Positions 1-9,697 are shown, numbered from the stretch's first letter. The stretch: 64,000 nt of DNA from Dakarella massiliensis (GCF_001182045.1 NZ_CVTY01000006.1:248001-312000), one strand, 5' to 3'. Translations and numbers: made by a program. The notes: a model not told the origin generated them from the sequence alone.

Positions 1-3000
1 CTTGTACCCCACAAAGCCTTCACCGAAGTCAAGCATCCAGGTGTGGTCGAGGTAGAAGCTCTGGCGGCCCGTAATGGTGCGCCACGGCATCAGGTTGTGG
101 ACATTCACGTAGTTCGCCGTGTAAGCGACACCGCGGTCCGAAATACCCGTCCAGATCGGGGTATTGAGCGAACGGCGGGGCTGCTGCACGAGGTCGTCAT
201 ACGTGTAGCGGGTGGAGCCCGTGCCCTTCATCATTTCTTCTTCGAACGGCATGCCGGTGAGCTTCTCAAGGCCCTTCCAGGCACGGCGTCCAGCGGCGCC
301 GTTACCGGCCGGGTCAAACGCGAGAATCATGTTGACCGCGTTGATGTCGGTATCAAGCTTCGGAGCGCCCTTCGCGAAGCCCTCTTCCACGCGGCCATTC
401 AGGTCGCCGAGGGTTTCGTAGTCTTCGCCCGTCTTCCAGGCGATCTGGTGCGGCGCGACGCCCTTATCGCGGAGCAGCGGGCCGACAGCCGTGAACATGT
501 CGTAAAGGTGCGGATAGTCGCGCTTCACTACCGTGAGGTTACCCATGGTGACGCCCGGGATCGGGGTCTTGCCTTCGGTTCTCCAGTCAACCGGCTCCAT
601 CGGAGCGGCGGGCGAGTCGTGGGCGAGCGGGGACATCATGATGTCTTCCTCAACGCCGAGGTGACCCACGCAGAGCTTCGAGAACGTACGGGCGAGATCC
701 TTGAAGATGCGCCAGTCGGTGCGGGCTTCCCACGCCGGATCCACGGCCTTCGAGAACGGGTGGAGGAAGCAGTGCATGTCGGTCGAGCTCATGTCCGCCT
801 TTTCGTACCAGGTGGCGGCCGGGAGCACGATATCCGAGTAGAGACCGGAGGTCGTCATGCGGAAGTCGATCGTCGTCACGAGATCGAGCTTCCCGACCGT
901 GTCTTCGCTCTTCCACTTCGTGAAGAGCGGCAGCTCCTCACCCATCTGCTCAATGTTGTCACCGAGAACGCCGTTCTCGCTGCCGAGCAGATGCTTCATG
1001 AAGTATTCCATGCCCTTCGCGGAGCAGCCGATCAGGTTGGCGCGCCAGATGAAGAGGCACTTCGGGGAATTGCCTTCGCCGTCGATGTCTTCGCTCGCGA
1101 GGTGGAGGTTGCCGGAACCGAGCTGGTTCGCGACATAGTCACGCGGGGCGACGCCGGCCGCGTTCGCTTCGCGGACGAGGTCAAGCGGGTTGCGCTCGAA
1201 TTCCGGCTCCGTCGGCAGCCATCCCATACGCTGAGCGCGGATGTTGCAGTCGACGAGCGACATCTTGTTCCTGTCTTCCTTATGCTTCGCGAGCGGCGAG
1301 ACGAGGTCACCCGTCTTCACGCGTTCGTAACGCCACTGGTCGGCGTGCATATAGATGAAGCTCGTGGTGTTCATCTGACGGGACGGACGGATCCAGTCGA
1401 GACCGAAGGTGAGCTGAGCCCAGCCAACCTGCGGGCGGACCTTTTCCTGACCCACGTAGTGAGACCAGCCGCCGCCATTCACGCCGATCGTGCCGCAGAG
1501 CATGAGGAGGTTGATCGCCGCGCGGTACGTCATGTCGGTGTTGAACCACTGGTTCACGCCGGCGCCGATGATGATCATCGACTTGCCGCGGGTCTTCTCA
1601 GCGGTCTTCGCGAATTCGCGGGCCACATGCACGACGCGTTCGGAAGGCACACCCGTGATGATTTCCTGCCACTTCGGGGTGCAGGGGAGATCATCCGCGT
1701 AGCTGCGGGCGCAGTTCGGATCGTCGTAGCCGTTCTCAACGCCGTAGTTCGCGAGGAGCAGGTCAAACGTCGTCGCGACGAGGACCGTCTTGCCGTTCCC
1801 GAGGTCGATGCGGCGGACCGGGATCTTGTGCGAGATCAGGGAGTCGTGAGGCGTGGCAGCGAAGTTCGGGTTCTTGTACTCAGCGCCGCCGAAGTACGGG
1901 AAGAGGACTTCCACGACGTCGTCGTGATGATCCTTCTGCGAGAGCTCAGGCGTGAACTTGCGGCCGGTGCGGCAGTCTTCGTTCTTCAGGTTCCACTGAC
2001 CCTTGCCCGCGTAACGGGTGGTCATCGTGCCGTTCGGGATCACGAGCTGGTCTTCGGTGTCACGGAGAACCGGCGCGAAGTTCGGGCGTTCCTTGTCGTC
2101 AAGCCCGAGGTTATCAGCGAAGTCGCCGGCACGGAGCAGACGGCCCGCGGAATACTGACCGTTCGGCTGCTCCTCGAGCTTCACGAGGAACGGGAGGTCG
2201 GTGTACTTGCGGACGTACTCGTCAAAGTACGGGGTCGTCCGATCCACGAAGAATTCCTTCAGGATCACGTGACCCATCGCCATGCCGAGCGCGGAGTCCG
2301 TGCCCTGCTTCGGAGCAAGCCACACGTCAGCGAACTTCGACGCGTCGGAGTAGTCAGGCGAAATGACGACAACCGGGGTGCCCTTATAGCGCACCTGGGT
2401 CATGAAGGGAGAGTCAGGGGTACGCGTCACCGGGACGTTAGAACCCCAGAGCATCAGGAACGCGCTGTTAAACCAGTCCTGGCTTTCGGGCACGTCAGTC
2501 TGCTCGCCCCAGGTCTGGGGAGAGGCAGGCGGAAGGTCGCAGTAGAAATCGTAGAAGGAGAGCGACGTGCCGCCGAGCAGCGACAGGTAGCGGATACCGG
2601 CGGCGTAAGACACCTGCGAGAACGCGGGAATCGGGGTGAAACCGGCGTTGCGGTCCGGACCGTACTTCTTCGTGGTCCAGATGTTCGCGGCAGCCATGAT
2701 TTCGTAGGCCGTATTCCAGTCCATGCGGACAAAGCCGCCCAGACCGCGGACCTTCTTATAGGACTTAGCCTTTTCCTTATCGGAGACGATTGAACCCCAG
2801 GCCTTCACCGGGTCCTTTTCCTTCGCCTTTTCCCAGAGCTCGAGCAGCTCGCGGCGGATCATCGGGTGCTTCACGCGGCCCGAGTTATAGAGATACCAGG
2901 AATAAGAAGCGCCACGCGGGCAGCCGCGCGGCTCATGATTCGGCATATCGGGGCCGTTATCCGGGTAATCGGTCGCCTGGATTTCCCAGGTCACGATTCC

Positions 3001-3165
3001 CTTCTTAACGAAGATTTTCCAGGAACACGAACCGGTACAGTTCACGCCATGCGTGGAACGGACCACTTTATCGTGCTGCCAGCGATTGCGATAAAACTTT
3101 TCCCAGGCACGCGCGGCGTGATCCTGGGCGCTGAAGTAGCGAAGATTGGAAAAGGCATCAGTCAT
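1..3165 (-). CDS. narG: Respiratory nitrate reductase alpha subunit (partial, C-terminus off the window)
   Basis: Molybdenum bis-MGD catalytic subunit that reduces nitrate to nitrite on the cytoplasmic face of the membrane, working with NarH and NarI. 1055 codons are visible of a family length of about 1240. The N-terminus reads MTDAFSNLRYFSAQDHAARA and carries the [4Fe-4S] FS0 ligand pattern HGVNCTGSC followed by the third cysteine in EPRGCPRGASYSWYLY. The Mo-ligand region YCDLPPASPQTWGEQTDVP is intact. The ATG at 3165 follows GGAG with an A-rich spacer. narK lies 88 nt upstream on the same strand, so the order is narK-narG with narHJI expected beyond the left edge. No premature stop was seen in the visible part. 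Confidence 0.95.
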   Translation of the reverse strand, partial: MTDAFSNLRYFSAQDHAARAWEKFYRNRWQHDKVVRSTHGVNCTGSCSWKIFVKKGIVTWEIQATDYPDNGPDMPNHEPRGCPRGASYSWYLYNSGRVKHPMIRRELLELWEKAKEKDPVKAWGSIVSDKEKAKSYKKVRGLGGFVRMDWNTAYEIMAAANIWTTKKYGPDRNAGFTPIPAFSQVSYAAGIRYLSLLGGTSLSFYDFYCDLPPASPQTWGEQTDVPESQDWFNSAFLMLWGSNVPVTRTPDSPFMTQVRYKGTPVVVISPDYSDASKFADVWLAPKQGTDSALGMAMGHVILKEFFVDRTTPYFDEYVRKYTDLPFLVKLEEQPNGQYSAGRLLRAGDFADNLGLDDKERPNFAPVLRDTEDQLVIPNGTMTTRYAGKGQWNLKNEDCRTGRKFTPELSQKDHHDDVVEVLFPYFGGAEYKNPNFAATPHDSLISHKIPVRRIDLGNGKTVLVATTFDLLLANYGVENGYDDPNCARSYADDLPCTPKWQEIITGVPSERVVHVAREFAKTAEKTRGKSMIIIGAGVNQWFNTDMTYRAAINLLMLCGTIGVNGGGWSHYVGQEKVRPQVGWAQLTFGLDWIRPSRQMNTTSFIYMHADQWRYERVKTGDLVSPLAKHKEDRNKMSLVDCNIRAQRMGWLPTEPEFERNPLDLVREANAAGVAPRDYVANQLGSGNLHLASEDIDGEGNSPKCLFIWRANLIGCSAKGMEYFMKHLLGSENGVLGDNIEQMGEELPLFTKWKSEDTVGKLDLVTTIDFRMTTSGLYSDIVLPAATWYEKADMSSTDMHCFLHPFSKAVDPAWEARTDWRIFKDLARTFSKLCVGHLGVEEDIMMSPLAHDSPAAPMEPVDWRTEGKTPIPGVTMGNLTVVKRDYPHLYDMFTAVGPLLRDKGVAPHQIAWKTGEDYETLGDLNGRVEEGFAKGAPKLDTDINAVNMILAFDPAGNGAAGRRAWKGLEKLTGMPFEEEMMKGTGSTRYTYDDLVQQPRRSLNTPIWTGISDRGVAYTANYVNVHNLMPWRTITGRQSFYLDHTWMLDFGEGFVGYK

Positions 3166-3253
3166 TTTTTTGTTCTCCTGAAGGTTCCGGCACTGCGGGC
3201 TGCGACGTCCCGTTTGACGCGTGCCGGAACCGATGGGGGTGGTTTTCAGGCTA

Positions 3254-4534
3254 TTAGTTGGCCTTACGCATCATGCCGAGCCAGTTAAGCACGATGTTTG
3301 CAATTGCAAAGAGAGTGAAGACAAGGAAACCGAGACCGTAGCCGGCGTTGCCGTAAGCGGTAACGACAGCGGCGAGGATGATCGGGAAAACGAAGCCGCC
3401 GAAAGCACCGAGACCGCCGACCCAGCCGGAGGCACCGCCGACCGACTTGGCCACGTAGACCGGTACGAGCTTCATCACAGCGGCGTTATTGAAGCCGAAG
3501 GCGACAGCGATCACGATCGTGATGAGGAAGGTGCCGAACCACGGGAGGTTGAGGTTCATCAGGGCGCAGGAGATAGCGACGACGAGAGCGCCGATGCAGA
3601 CCTTCTGACCGCCGACCTTGTCAGCGAACTTGCCGCCCGGGACGCGCATCAGAGCCGCGAGAATCGAGAAGATAGCGGTAAGAGCGCCAGCCGTGATCGG
3701 CTCCAGACCCTGGGCACGGGTCCAGTAGGTGGGGAACCAGGCGGTAAGAGCCATGAATCCACCGAATGTTGTGAAGTAGGTGAGAACGAGGAGCCAGGTC
3801 TGCGGAATGCCGGCAGAAATCTTGAGAGACTCAACAATGTTCCCGGTCGGGAAAAGTTCCTCGTCGTGCTCAACCGCGGCCTTCTTCGCTTCCTCGTGGG
3901 AAACGCCGTGGTTACGGAGCTGGAAGTACGGGGCATTGCAGGAGATCACCGCGTAGAGAATGCCGCCGATGATGAGAACCGCCGTGAGGACGTGGTAGGC
4001 GTTCACGAAGCCGATACCCTTAAGGAGCAGCGGCAGACAGAAAGCGAGGACACCGGCAGAGGCCGTGCCGAGACCGCCGAAGACACCGAGGGCGAAGCCC
4101 TGGTCCTTCTTGCGGAACCAGTAAGAGATCTAGCTCACGCCGACCGAGAAGGTCGCGATACCGCAGCCCGCGAGGCAGCCGAGGAGCAGGATCACCGGGT
4201 AGAGACCGGCCATGTTCTCAGGGAAGCGCGTGGAGAAGAGGATCGAAAGACCGATCAGGCCAATCGCGGAGCAAAGCATGAGGAAGTTGAAAGACTTCCG
4301 GCCGCCGTTCACGTCAACAGACGCGCCGAACGGAATACGAAGAAGAGAGCCCGAAAGCGACGGGACGGCAACGAGAAGACCCACTTCCGCCGGGGTAAGA
4401 CCCATAACATCCGTCAGGGCCTTAGCGGTCGGTCCGAAAAGGGAAATCGACATCGCGCCAAAGAAGAAGCCAAGGGTTGCTGCAAGAAGGGCCCGGTTGG
4501 GGGACCCGATCAGCTGAAAGTTTTCTTTGCTCAT
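3254..4534 (-). pseudogene. narK: Nitrate/nitrite MFS transporter narK interrupted by an in-frame TAG
   Basis: NarK-type MFS antiporter (12 TM family) that imports nitrate or exports nitrite. One frame runs from the ATG at 4534 to the stop at 3254 but holds an amber codon at 4130-4132: residues ...FSVGVS, stop, then ISYWFRKKDQGFALGVFGGLG. Homologues carry an aromatic residue or similar there, so a TGG to TAG transition is the simplest explanation. Without the stop the product would be about 426 aa, a normal NarK length. The NarK signature region (GFNNAAVMKLVPVY, GLGAFGGFVFPIILA) follows intact. Reinitiation at internal Met 4006 is conceivable but would leave a half transporter. It could be a real nonsense mutation, a suppressed amber or a base-calling error. 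The start has no good Shine-Dalgarno sequence. Confidence 0.88.
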
Positions 4535-4676
4535 ATCTGATTGGTTTTTATAGCGAAGCGTCCGGAGCGGAACCGCGAGGAGTTCCAGATTCAGCCGAGA
4601 TCAGACGCTTCATGTGTGTTTTTGGGGAAATCGCCCTTCTTTACTCAAAGCCCCTGTTTTCAAGGGTTTCGCGCAA

Positions 4677-4720
4677 AGAGTAAAAAACCCCTAAATCCCC
4701 TGATTTATTTGGGAATTAGG
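4677..4720 (-). terminator. Rho-independent terminator of a leftward non-coding transcript
   Basis: On the minus strand CCCTAATTCCC pairs with GGGGATTTAGGG and is followed by GTTTTTTA. There is no coding region to its right until 5415 and that gene points the other way, so the terminator implies a leftward non-coding transcript or premature termination ahead of narK. Confidence 0.6.
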
Positions 4721-5310
4721 GCACTTCATGGAACGCCTGCATTCTAAGTAACGGCTATTGGCTACGAAATATGGAGAACGGGCTAATCCGTCCCCACCCT
4801 CTCACAGCCGGATGACTAGTCCCCTACACGAAAGGGTGTACCCATTTCATACAGGTATACGCCTATTATTTCTTTAAATACAATTATTTAATAAAACTGC
4901 CCCTCGGTCCCGGATAACGCCGTTACTACCTACTTTTTAAAGTTGTAGAACAAATGCATCTTTTTATTCAGCCTTAAACCTGAGCCTGAAAGACTCATAT
5001 CAAAGATGCCCAATCCACCGAAGTGACTATCTGACAGAGTCCACTTCGGAGTAGCTTAGGGAAAGCCATAACTACCTAGCCCGTTTTTAGCATCCCATGG
5101 ACATGGGGGTGCCGCTTCACGGGACAAAAAATAGTGGTAAAGAGCACCATCTTTATCTATCCCTCGCGAAGCCCCGATTCTGCAGGGTTCCGGAAGGTAT
5201 CTGGTTTCATCGCCCGTCTTCAGATCATTCGGGCGGCTGATCCCTTAGCCATTCCGGTGTCACCTTTATCAGCTACAGCCATGGGCTGACGGACGTTGTT
5301 TTTCTGCGTA
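4721..5310 (-). ncRNA. Candidate large structured RNA between narK and the small membrane gene
   Basis: No convincing ORF lies in this 590-nt block, but it is dense in perfect stems: CCGAAGTG/CACTTCGG (5018-5025 with 5042-5049), GCATCTTT/AAAGATGC (about 4963-5010), CCCATG/CATGGG (about 5096) and GGCT/AGCC near 5240-5255. A minus-strand terminator lies at its left end. On the minus strand it also contains GGGCTAGGTAGTTATGGCTTT and TTTGTTCTACAACTTTAAAA, which resemble segments of the three-copy RNA element at 35.2, 36.5 and 42.2 kb, so it may be a diverged fourth copy. It does not match tmRNA, RNase P or 6S RNA features that I know. Boundaries and strand are inferred. Confidence 0.4.
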
Positions 5311-5414
5311 TCTGTGTGTCGGAAATTTCTGCCTCAGCCTGCCATTTCGTATGGCAAAGCTTAAGATTTACTATTTGATTTCCTCAAAACCCGGAAACAC
5401 GGAGGATCCTTCCC

Positions 5415-5618
5415 TTGGCTTCCTACTTCATCATCCTGATCGGCATCGGACTGATTGCGGGAACTTACATCGCGAATAAGGCGAGCAGTAAGAAAACTAA
5501 GACTCCGGCTGACACCAGCGGAATCCACGCTGTCAAAGGCTGCAGCTCGACATTGCTCCTCGCGGGGAGCGCGGTCGTGCTGGGACTCGTGCTTCTTGCA
5601 CTTATATTTCTCGCATAA
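5415..5618 (+). CDS. Small two-helix membrane protein of unknown function
   Basis: 67 residues, starting at TTG (5415) with GGAGGA at 5401-5406 as ribosome binding site. Two hydrophobic segments are visible: residues about 3-22 (YFIILIGIGLIAGTYIANKA) and about 45-66 (STLLLAGSAVVLGLVLLALI), separated by a Lys/Thr-rich linker with one cysteine in KGCSS. I do not recognise the family. It stands alone between the structured non-coding block and a repeat array. The good ribosome binding site and membrane-like composition argue that it is a real gene. Confidence 0.6.
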   Translation: MASYFIILIGIGLIAGTYIANKASSKKTKTPADTSGIHAVKGCSSTLLLAGSAVVLGLVLLALIFLA

Positions 5619-5673
5619 GTATATGAAGTGATTCTTAATTAGATTCGCTTTGAGAGGCTTTTCAAAAAAATTT

Positions 5674-5755
5674 TATGAGTTCCTGATAGGCTTTCAGAAA
5701 GATCTATCAGAAGCTCATAGCTGCTAATAGAAATTATTGAGGCTCTATTAGAGAG
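5674..5755. repeat. CTATCAG/CTAATAG array 1 (leftmost of 29)
   Basis: Reads as ATGAG, CTGATAG, CTATCAG, CATAG, CTAATAG, CTATTAG cores separated by 3-4 nt, giving a 10-11 bp period. It directly abuts the stop codon of the response regulator gene. This is the leftmost member of the dispersed family discussed in the findings; none lies between 1 and 5673. Confidence 0.8.
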
Positions 5756-6412
5756 TCAGTTCCTTTCCTCAGGGGCTGATTCCAGCCCATTCGCTTTATT
5801 CAGATACTGGAGCATGAGAGCGAGCTTCCCCGGCGTGCTGATCCGGAGCTTCTTATAAATGCTCGCCTTGTGATTCTCAATCGTTTTCACGCTGAGCCCC
5901 AGGCGCTCAGCAATCACGTGGTTCTCAAGCCCTGAGGCGATAAACACGGCGATTCCCCGCTCCCGATCGGTGAGACTCGCGTAAGCCGGCTCACAGTCTT
6001 TCGGCGAGAATCCCAGCTTCCGCGCGTAATAGTCCTCCGTCACCGCGCGGCGCACAGTGCTGAGAAACACCTCCGGATCGATCGGCTTCTGAAGGAAATC
6101 AAAGGCGCCGACCTTCATCGTGTGAACGGCTATATCGATCGAGCCGTGCGCCGACAGAAAAATAATCGGAAGGCGGATGCCGCGCCTCGCCATTTCTTCC
6201 TGCAGCTCGACGCCGGTCATCCCGGGCATCCGGATATCGAGGACAAGGCAGCCGACGTCACTCGGCATATCCTCAATCAGAAAATCCCGGGCAGAGGTCC
6301 AGCTCCTCACCTGCCAGCCGTCCTGCCTGAGAATGAAGGAAGCGGATTTGATAATAGAGAGATCGTCATCCACGAGTCTCACCACCGCGTTTCTCAGATC
6401 AGGCTTCATCAT
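5756..6412 (-). CDS. FixJ/TtrR-type two-component response regulator
   Basis: 218 aa. The receiver domain spans about residues 9-125, with acidic pocket VDDD, phospho-acceptor in CLVLDIRMPGMTG and the lysine in FLQKPID. A LuxR-type HTH follows (about 145-205: LTDRERGIAVFIASGLENHVIAERL, then LSVKTIENHKASIYKKL). The start overlaps the last codons of the sensor kinase gene by 4 nt, so the two are translationally coupled. The likely DNA target is the 14-bp palindrome CTCCCCTAGGGGAG in front of the two flavoprotein genes at 9.8 and 11.5 kb (inference: LuxR-type dimers bind such inverted repeats). The family assignment is firm; the target is not proven. Confidence 0.93.
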   Translation of the reverse strand: MMKPDLRNAVVRLVDDDLSIIKSASFILRQDGWQVRSWTSARDFLIEDMPSDVGCLVLDIRMPGMTGVELQEEMARRGIRLPIIFLSAHGSIDIAVHTMKVGAFDFLQKPIDPEVFLSTVRRAVTEDYYARKLGFSPKDCEPAYASLTDRERGIAVFIASGLENHVIAERLGLSVKTIENHKASIYKKLRISTPGKLALMLQYLNKANGLESAPEERN

Positions 6413-8217
6413 GCGTTCTCCTCAGGAAGCGAAATCACGACTCGCAGCCCCGTAGGGTCCGCGCGCTCAAACCGGACTGTCCCGTTATGCTCTTCCACCA
6501 GCATCCGGACAATCGAGAGACCGAGTCCCAGCCCCTCAGGCTTTTCAGACTGCAGCACGGTTTCCGACAGACGGCGCATCGATTCGTCAGACAGCACCGG
6601 TCCGTTATCTTCCACGCAGAGCTCTGCCCGGTTCCCGTTTTCCCGGACGGTGATGGTCACCTCAACCTTTTTCTCCGGGTCTGTCTGAGCCTGGAGCGAA
6701 TTCCGCAGAAGGTTCACCACCACAAGCTCAAGCTCCATCGCTTTCGCGGTCACCCAGATCGGAGATTGAGGCGCCTCGATCCGGATTTCGTGGCGCCGGC
6801 CGGAGACGGAGGTTTTCTCAAAAGAGGACACCGCCTGACGGACGATCGACACGAGATCCTGCCTTGTCCCCTCTTTCCGCTTTGACTTGACGTACTCGCA
6901 CACCTTTTCGACGATCCCATACGCGCGGCTGAATTCCTCATTGATCGAGCCGAGGAGCTCCAGAATCTGCTTTTTCATCGCGGGCGCGATTTCGGCTCCC
7001 GGTTTGCTCACGAGACGCTTCAGCCCGAAAACGTAAAAGGAAATGGCGTTCAGAGGCTGCCCCATTTCATGCGCGAAGAGGCTGCTCATCTGCCCCATCG
7101 TGCCGATCTTTTCCCAATACTCAATCTGACGCGACGCTTTAAGCGACTCCGCCTGAAGCCGCTTCTGGTCCGCGAGCGCGGCCTGAAGATGGCGGGTCCT
7201 TTTCCGTACGAGCCAGCTCACCGTAACGCTGTGAAGAATCAGAAGGACAATCAGCACGGCAATGCCAATGATCCAGTTCTTATATTGAAGAAGGATCGAG
7301 CGGATCCCCTCACCCCTGTGATCAAAGGACAGCTCGAACTTTCGGATCACGGCGTCGACAGCGCTGTAATTGGTGACGAGGCCCCATTTCAGGTGATCGC
7401 TTGCCGGGGCGGAGAGCAGCGCCCGGGTGACAGCCTGTGCGTCATTCGCTGAGAGGTTCGGGGTCCCGCTGATCACGATCCCTGGGTAGAGCCCGCTAGT
7501 CAGCGCGCAATTCAGCTCAACGCTCCCTTTCGGGCTGAGTGTCCGGAGCCAGCTGGTATCCAGGTCTTCAGCCGCCGCGGTCCTCTCAATCTGACAGGCG
7601 GGAAGCGCCACCGCGTCCGCGTCCCCCTTCGCGAGGTGATCGAGGAGGCTGGGAACCGGCTCCCCCGATTTTTCAATATGGACATACCGGGCTAGCTGCT
7701 GCTCCGGCGACCGGAAACTTTTTTCGCTCACCTCGCTCCCGAATTCCCCTAGAACAGCTTCGGTGCCGAAAAAGCCGGACCCATTCTGCAGGAGAACCTT
7801 TTTTCCTTTGAGTGAGGGAATATCCGTCAGGTCGGTCCGCGACGATCTCACAATAAAAACCGTGCCGAGAGACCGGTTGGGGTCGCCGTCCTTATCCTGC
7901 ATGCTGCCCGCGAGGTCCCGGACTCCGGAAAAACCGAGGCGTCTGAAGAATCCGCTTGAAGCGATAAAGAGCGACACCTCGCCTTTATCGAGACTGGATT
8001 TCAGCTCCTCGGATGTAGTCCAGACAGTCTTCACCGCGTATTCGGGAAGTCCGGCGGCAATGGCGTCAGAGGATCGGATCACCCAGTCCCGCATAAAGGA
8101 CGGAACATCCTCCTGATTGATATAGAGCGTGAGGACCGTCTTTTCCTCCGCCGCGGCTGAGGCAAGCTCCGAAACCCCAAGGAGGATTGCCGCGAGGATA
8201 GCAACGCCTCTACGCAT
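6409..8217 (-). CDS. Sensor histidine kinase with PhnD-like periplasmic sensing domain (TtrS-like)
   Basis: 602 aa from the ATG at 8217, which follows GGAGG; an upstream in-frame Met at 8301 would lie inside the preceding gene and lacks a signal peptide context. It has a Sec signal peptide (RRGVAILAAILLGVSELASAAA), then a periplasmic ligand-binding domain of the phosphonate/tetrathionate sensor type (about 30-310), a TM helix (WIIGIAVLIVLLILHSVTVSWL), a HisKA domain with the phospho-accepting His in FAHEMGQPLNAISF, and a HATPase domain (NLLRNS, EDNGPV, EGLGLGLSIVRMLV). The start overlaps the flavoprotein stop by 8 nt. Context suggests that it senses an organic or sulfur electron acceptor and switches on the reductases next to it. 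The ligand is unknown. Confidence 0.92.
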   Translation of the reverse strand: MRRGVAILAAILLGVSELASAAAEEKTVLTLYINQEDVPSFMRDWVIRSSDAIAAGLPEYAVKTVWTTSEELKSSLDKGEVSLFIASSGFFRRLGFSGVRDLAGSMQDKDGDPNRSLGTVFIVRSSRTDLTDIPSLKGKKVLLQNGSGFFGTEAVLGEFGSEVSEKSFRSPEQQLARYVHIEKSGEPVPSLLDHLAKGDADAVALPACQIERTAAAEDLDTSWLRTLSPKGSVELNCALTSGLYPGIVISGTPNLSANDAQAVTRALLSAPASDHLKWGLVTNYSAVDAVIRKFELSFDHRGEGIRSILLQYKNWIIGIAVLIVLLILHSVTVSWLVRKRTRHLQAALADQKRLQAESLKASRQIEYWEKIGTMGQMSSLFAHEMGQPLNAISFYVFGLKRLVSKPGAEIAPAMKKQILELLGSINEEFSRAYGIVEKVCEYVKSKRKEGTRQDLVSIVRQAVSSFEKTSVSGRRHEIRIEAPQSPIWVTAKAMELELVVVNLLRNSLQAQTDPEKKVEVTITVRENGNRAELCVEDNGPVLSDESMRRLSETVLQSEKPEGLGLGLSIVRMLVEEHNGTVRFERADPTGLRVVISLPEENA

Positions 8218-9697
8218 GCTGCCTCCCCACCGTGTTCCCCACAATCCAACCAAAGATGATGGCTTTCCCAAGCGCGGTGCCGCCGATAAAGGCTTCTCCA
8301 TGGAAGCCGCCTGTCACTTCTCCCGCGGCGTAGAGCCCGAGGATCACTCTTCCGCCAGCGGTTAAGACAGCTCCCTCCTGATTAATCGCGAGACCGCAGT
8401 AGGAACCCATCATTCCGGCGAGCGTCGGAAAAACATAGAACGGAGGCTTAATGATCCTCGAAGGTCTCCCGTACCCGAAGGTGAGTGAATCACGCCCGAA
8501 ATCCGCGTCGTGTCCGGTTTCCACAAACCGGTTGTAGCGCGTCACGGTCCATGAAAGATTGGATGGATTGAGACCGGCTTTGGCCGCTACCTCATTAATA
8601 GAGTCTCCTGAATAGAAGATCACCTGACCATCCGCTCTGACGGGGTGCGCGAGGAGCTTCGCGTCCACCTCCCGGGCCTTCATCTGACGCTGCCGGATTT
8701 CCTCATCGAAAACGAAATAGCTCTGGTTATGCTCTTTCTCGAGAGCAATGCGGCCGATATCGGTATAAGGGAGAGACTCGTTCACGAAACGAAGTCCCTG
8801 CTGATTCACGATCATCGCGCCCCGATAGCCGACATGTGTAAAGTCACCTATCGTCGCGGGAAAGAGTGAGAAACCGTAAGACGCGTGCAGAAACCGCATA
8901 TCCCGGAGCCCCGCGTGAAGCGGGAGCGCCATGGAAATGCCGTCACCATCGGCACCGGCCGCGCAGACCCGGACAGCGTTCGACATCGTCGGTCTGCAGC
9001 GTCGTACCCAATCGGGGCGTCGGAGAAAACCGCCGGAAGCCAGCACCACCCCATATTTCGCCCTGAGGGTTGCCATGCTCCCGCCTCTTCGGACAACGAC
9101 CCCTGAGACTCTTCCGCCCTCCGTTTCGAAAGTTACCGCCTGAGTGTTTGAGGCGATAACCGCGCCTGATTTCACCGCTTCAGACCGCAGCTTCTCCATC
9201 ATGGGAACAATCCGATAGGTATGAGCTCTCGGCATACTGATACCGCTTCCGGTATCAACAGCCACTGGGTTGATTCCGTTTGCGGAGAGCCATTCGTAAA
9301 CCGGATGGGAAAACTTCAGATAGGCCTTCAGGAGCTCGGGATCATTCCGGTAATTTCCCGTCCGGCGCATGTCTTCATAGAAAAATTCGTCTTTATCCCG
9401 AATCCCGCGCGCCGCCTGATAGGGTGTCTCAGAAAAAGCAAACACGCCTTCACTCAGAAGCGCTGCCCCGCCGGTGAATGGGGTCTTTTCAAGAATCAGA
9501 ACGCGCCGGAGACCATTCATGGAGCTGCGGATCGCGGTCATCAGTCCCGCTATGCCGGCACCAACGATGATGAGATCCCAGGGCTCGGTCCGAAGCCTGT
9601 CTAAGCCAGAGGAAAAAACGCGCTGAGGCATAGAACCCGACGTCTCTGCGGATAACAGCGCCGCGCCAAGCAGCAGATTTCGCCGGGAAAGTTTCAT
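8210..9697 (-). CDS. Exported FAD-dependent flavocytochrome-c-type reductase
   Basis: 495 aa with a Tat-like N-terminus (LSRRNLLLGAALLSAE). The FAD Rossmann motif is DLIIVGAGIAGLMTAIRSSM near residues 41-60, and the C-terminal FAD_binding_2 motif is LGLYAAGEVTGGFHGEAFIG. No CXXCH haem motif and no FMN-binding domain are present, so electrons must come from a separate cytochrome. The residues used by fumarate reductase (QIHPT, TRD, HHTMGG, NRxGG) are absent; the equivalent of HHTMGG is MMGSYCGL, as in the two paralogues to its right. The substrate is therefore unlikely to be fumarate. It is the first gene of the operon with the sensor kinase and regulator and is divergent from the 9875 gene. 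Confidence 0.88.
   Translation of the reverse strand: MKLSRRNLLLGAALLSAETSGSMPQRVFSSGLDRLRTEPWDLIIVGAGIAGLMTAIRSSMNGLRRVLILEKTPFTGGAALLSEGVFAFSETPYQAARGIRDKDEFFYEDMRRTGNYRNDPELLKAYLKFSHPVYEWLSANGINPVAVDTGSGISMPRAHTYRIVPMMEKLRSEAVKSGAVIASNTQAVTFETEGGRVSGVVVRRGGSMATLRAKYGVVLASGGFLRRPDWVRRCRPTMSNAVRVCAAGADGDGISMALPLHAGLRDMRFLHASYGFSLFPATIGDFTHVGYRGAMIVNQQGLRFVNESLPYTDIGRIALEKEHNQSYFVFDEEIRQRQMKAREVDAKLLAHPVRADGQVIFYSGDSINEVAAKAGLNPSNLSWTVTRYNRFVETGHDADFGRDSLTFGYGRPSRIIKPPFYVFPTLAGMMGSYCGLAINQEGAVLTAGGRVILGLYAAGEVTGGFHGEAFIGGTALGKAIIFGWIVGNTVGRQHA

Noticed and set aside
43..2793. A 916-codon open frame on the plus strand across narG
   Set aside because: It is antisense to the unmistakable NarG coding sequence, Arg/Val/Glu/His-rich without domain, and arises from the codon bias of narG.
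4721..5310. The hairpin-rich block as tmRNA, RNase P RNA or a group I/II intron
   Set aside because: None of the conserved cores I know for these RNAs (tag reading frame and CCA end, GAGGAAAGUCC-like core, catalytic domain V) is visible on either strand.
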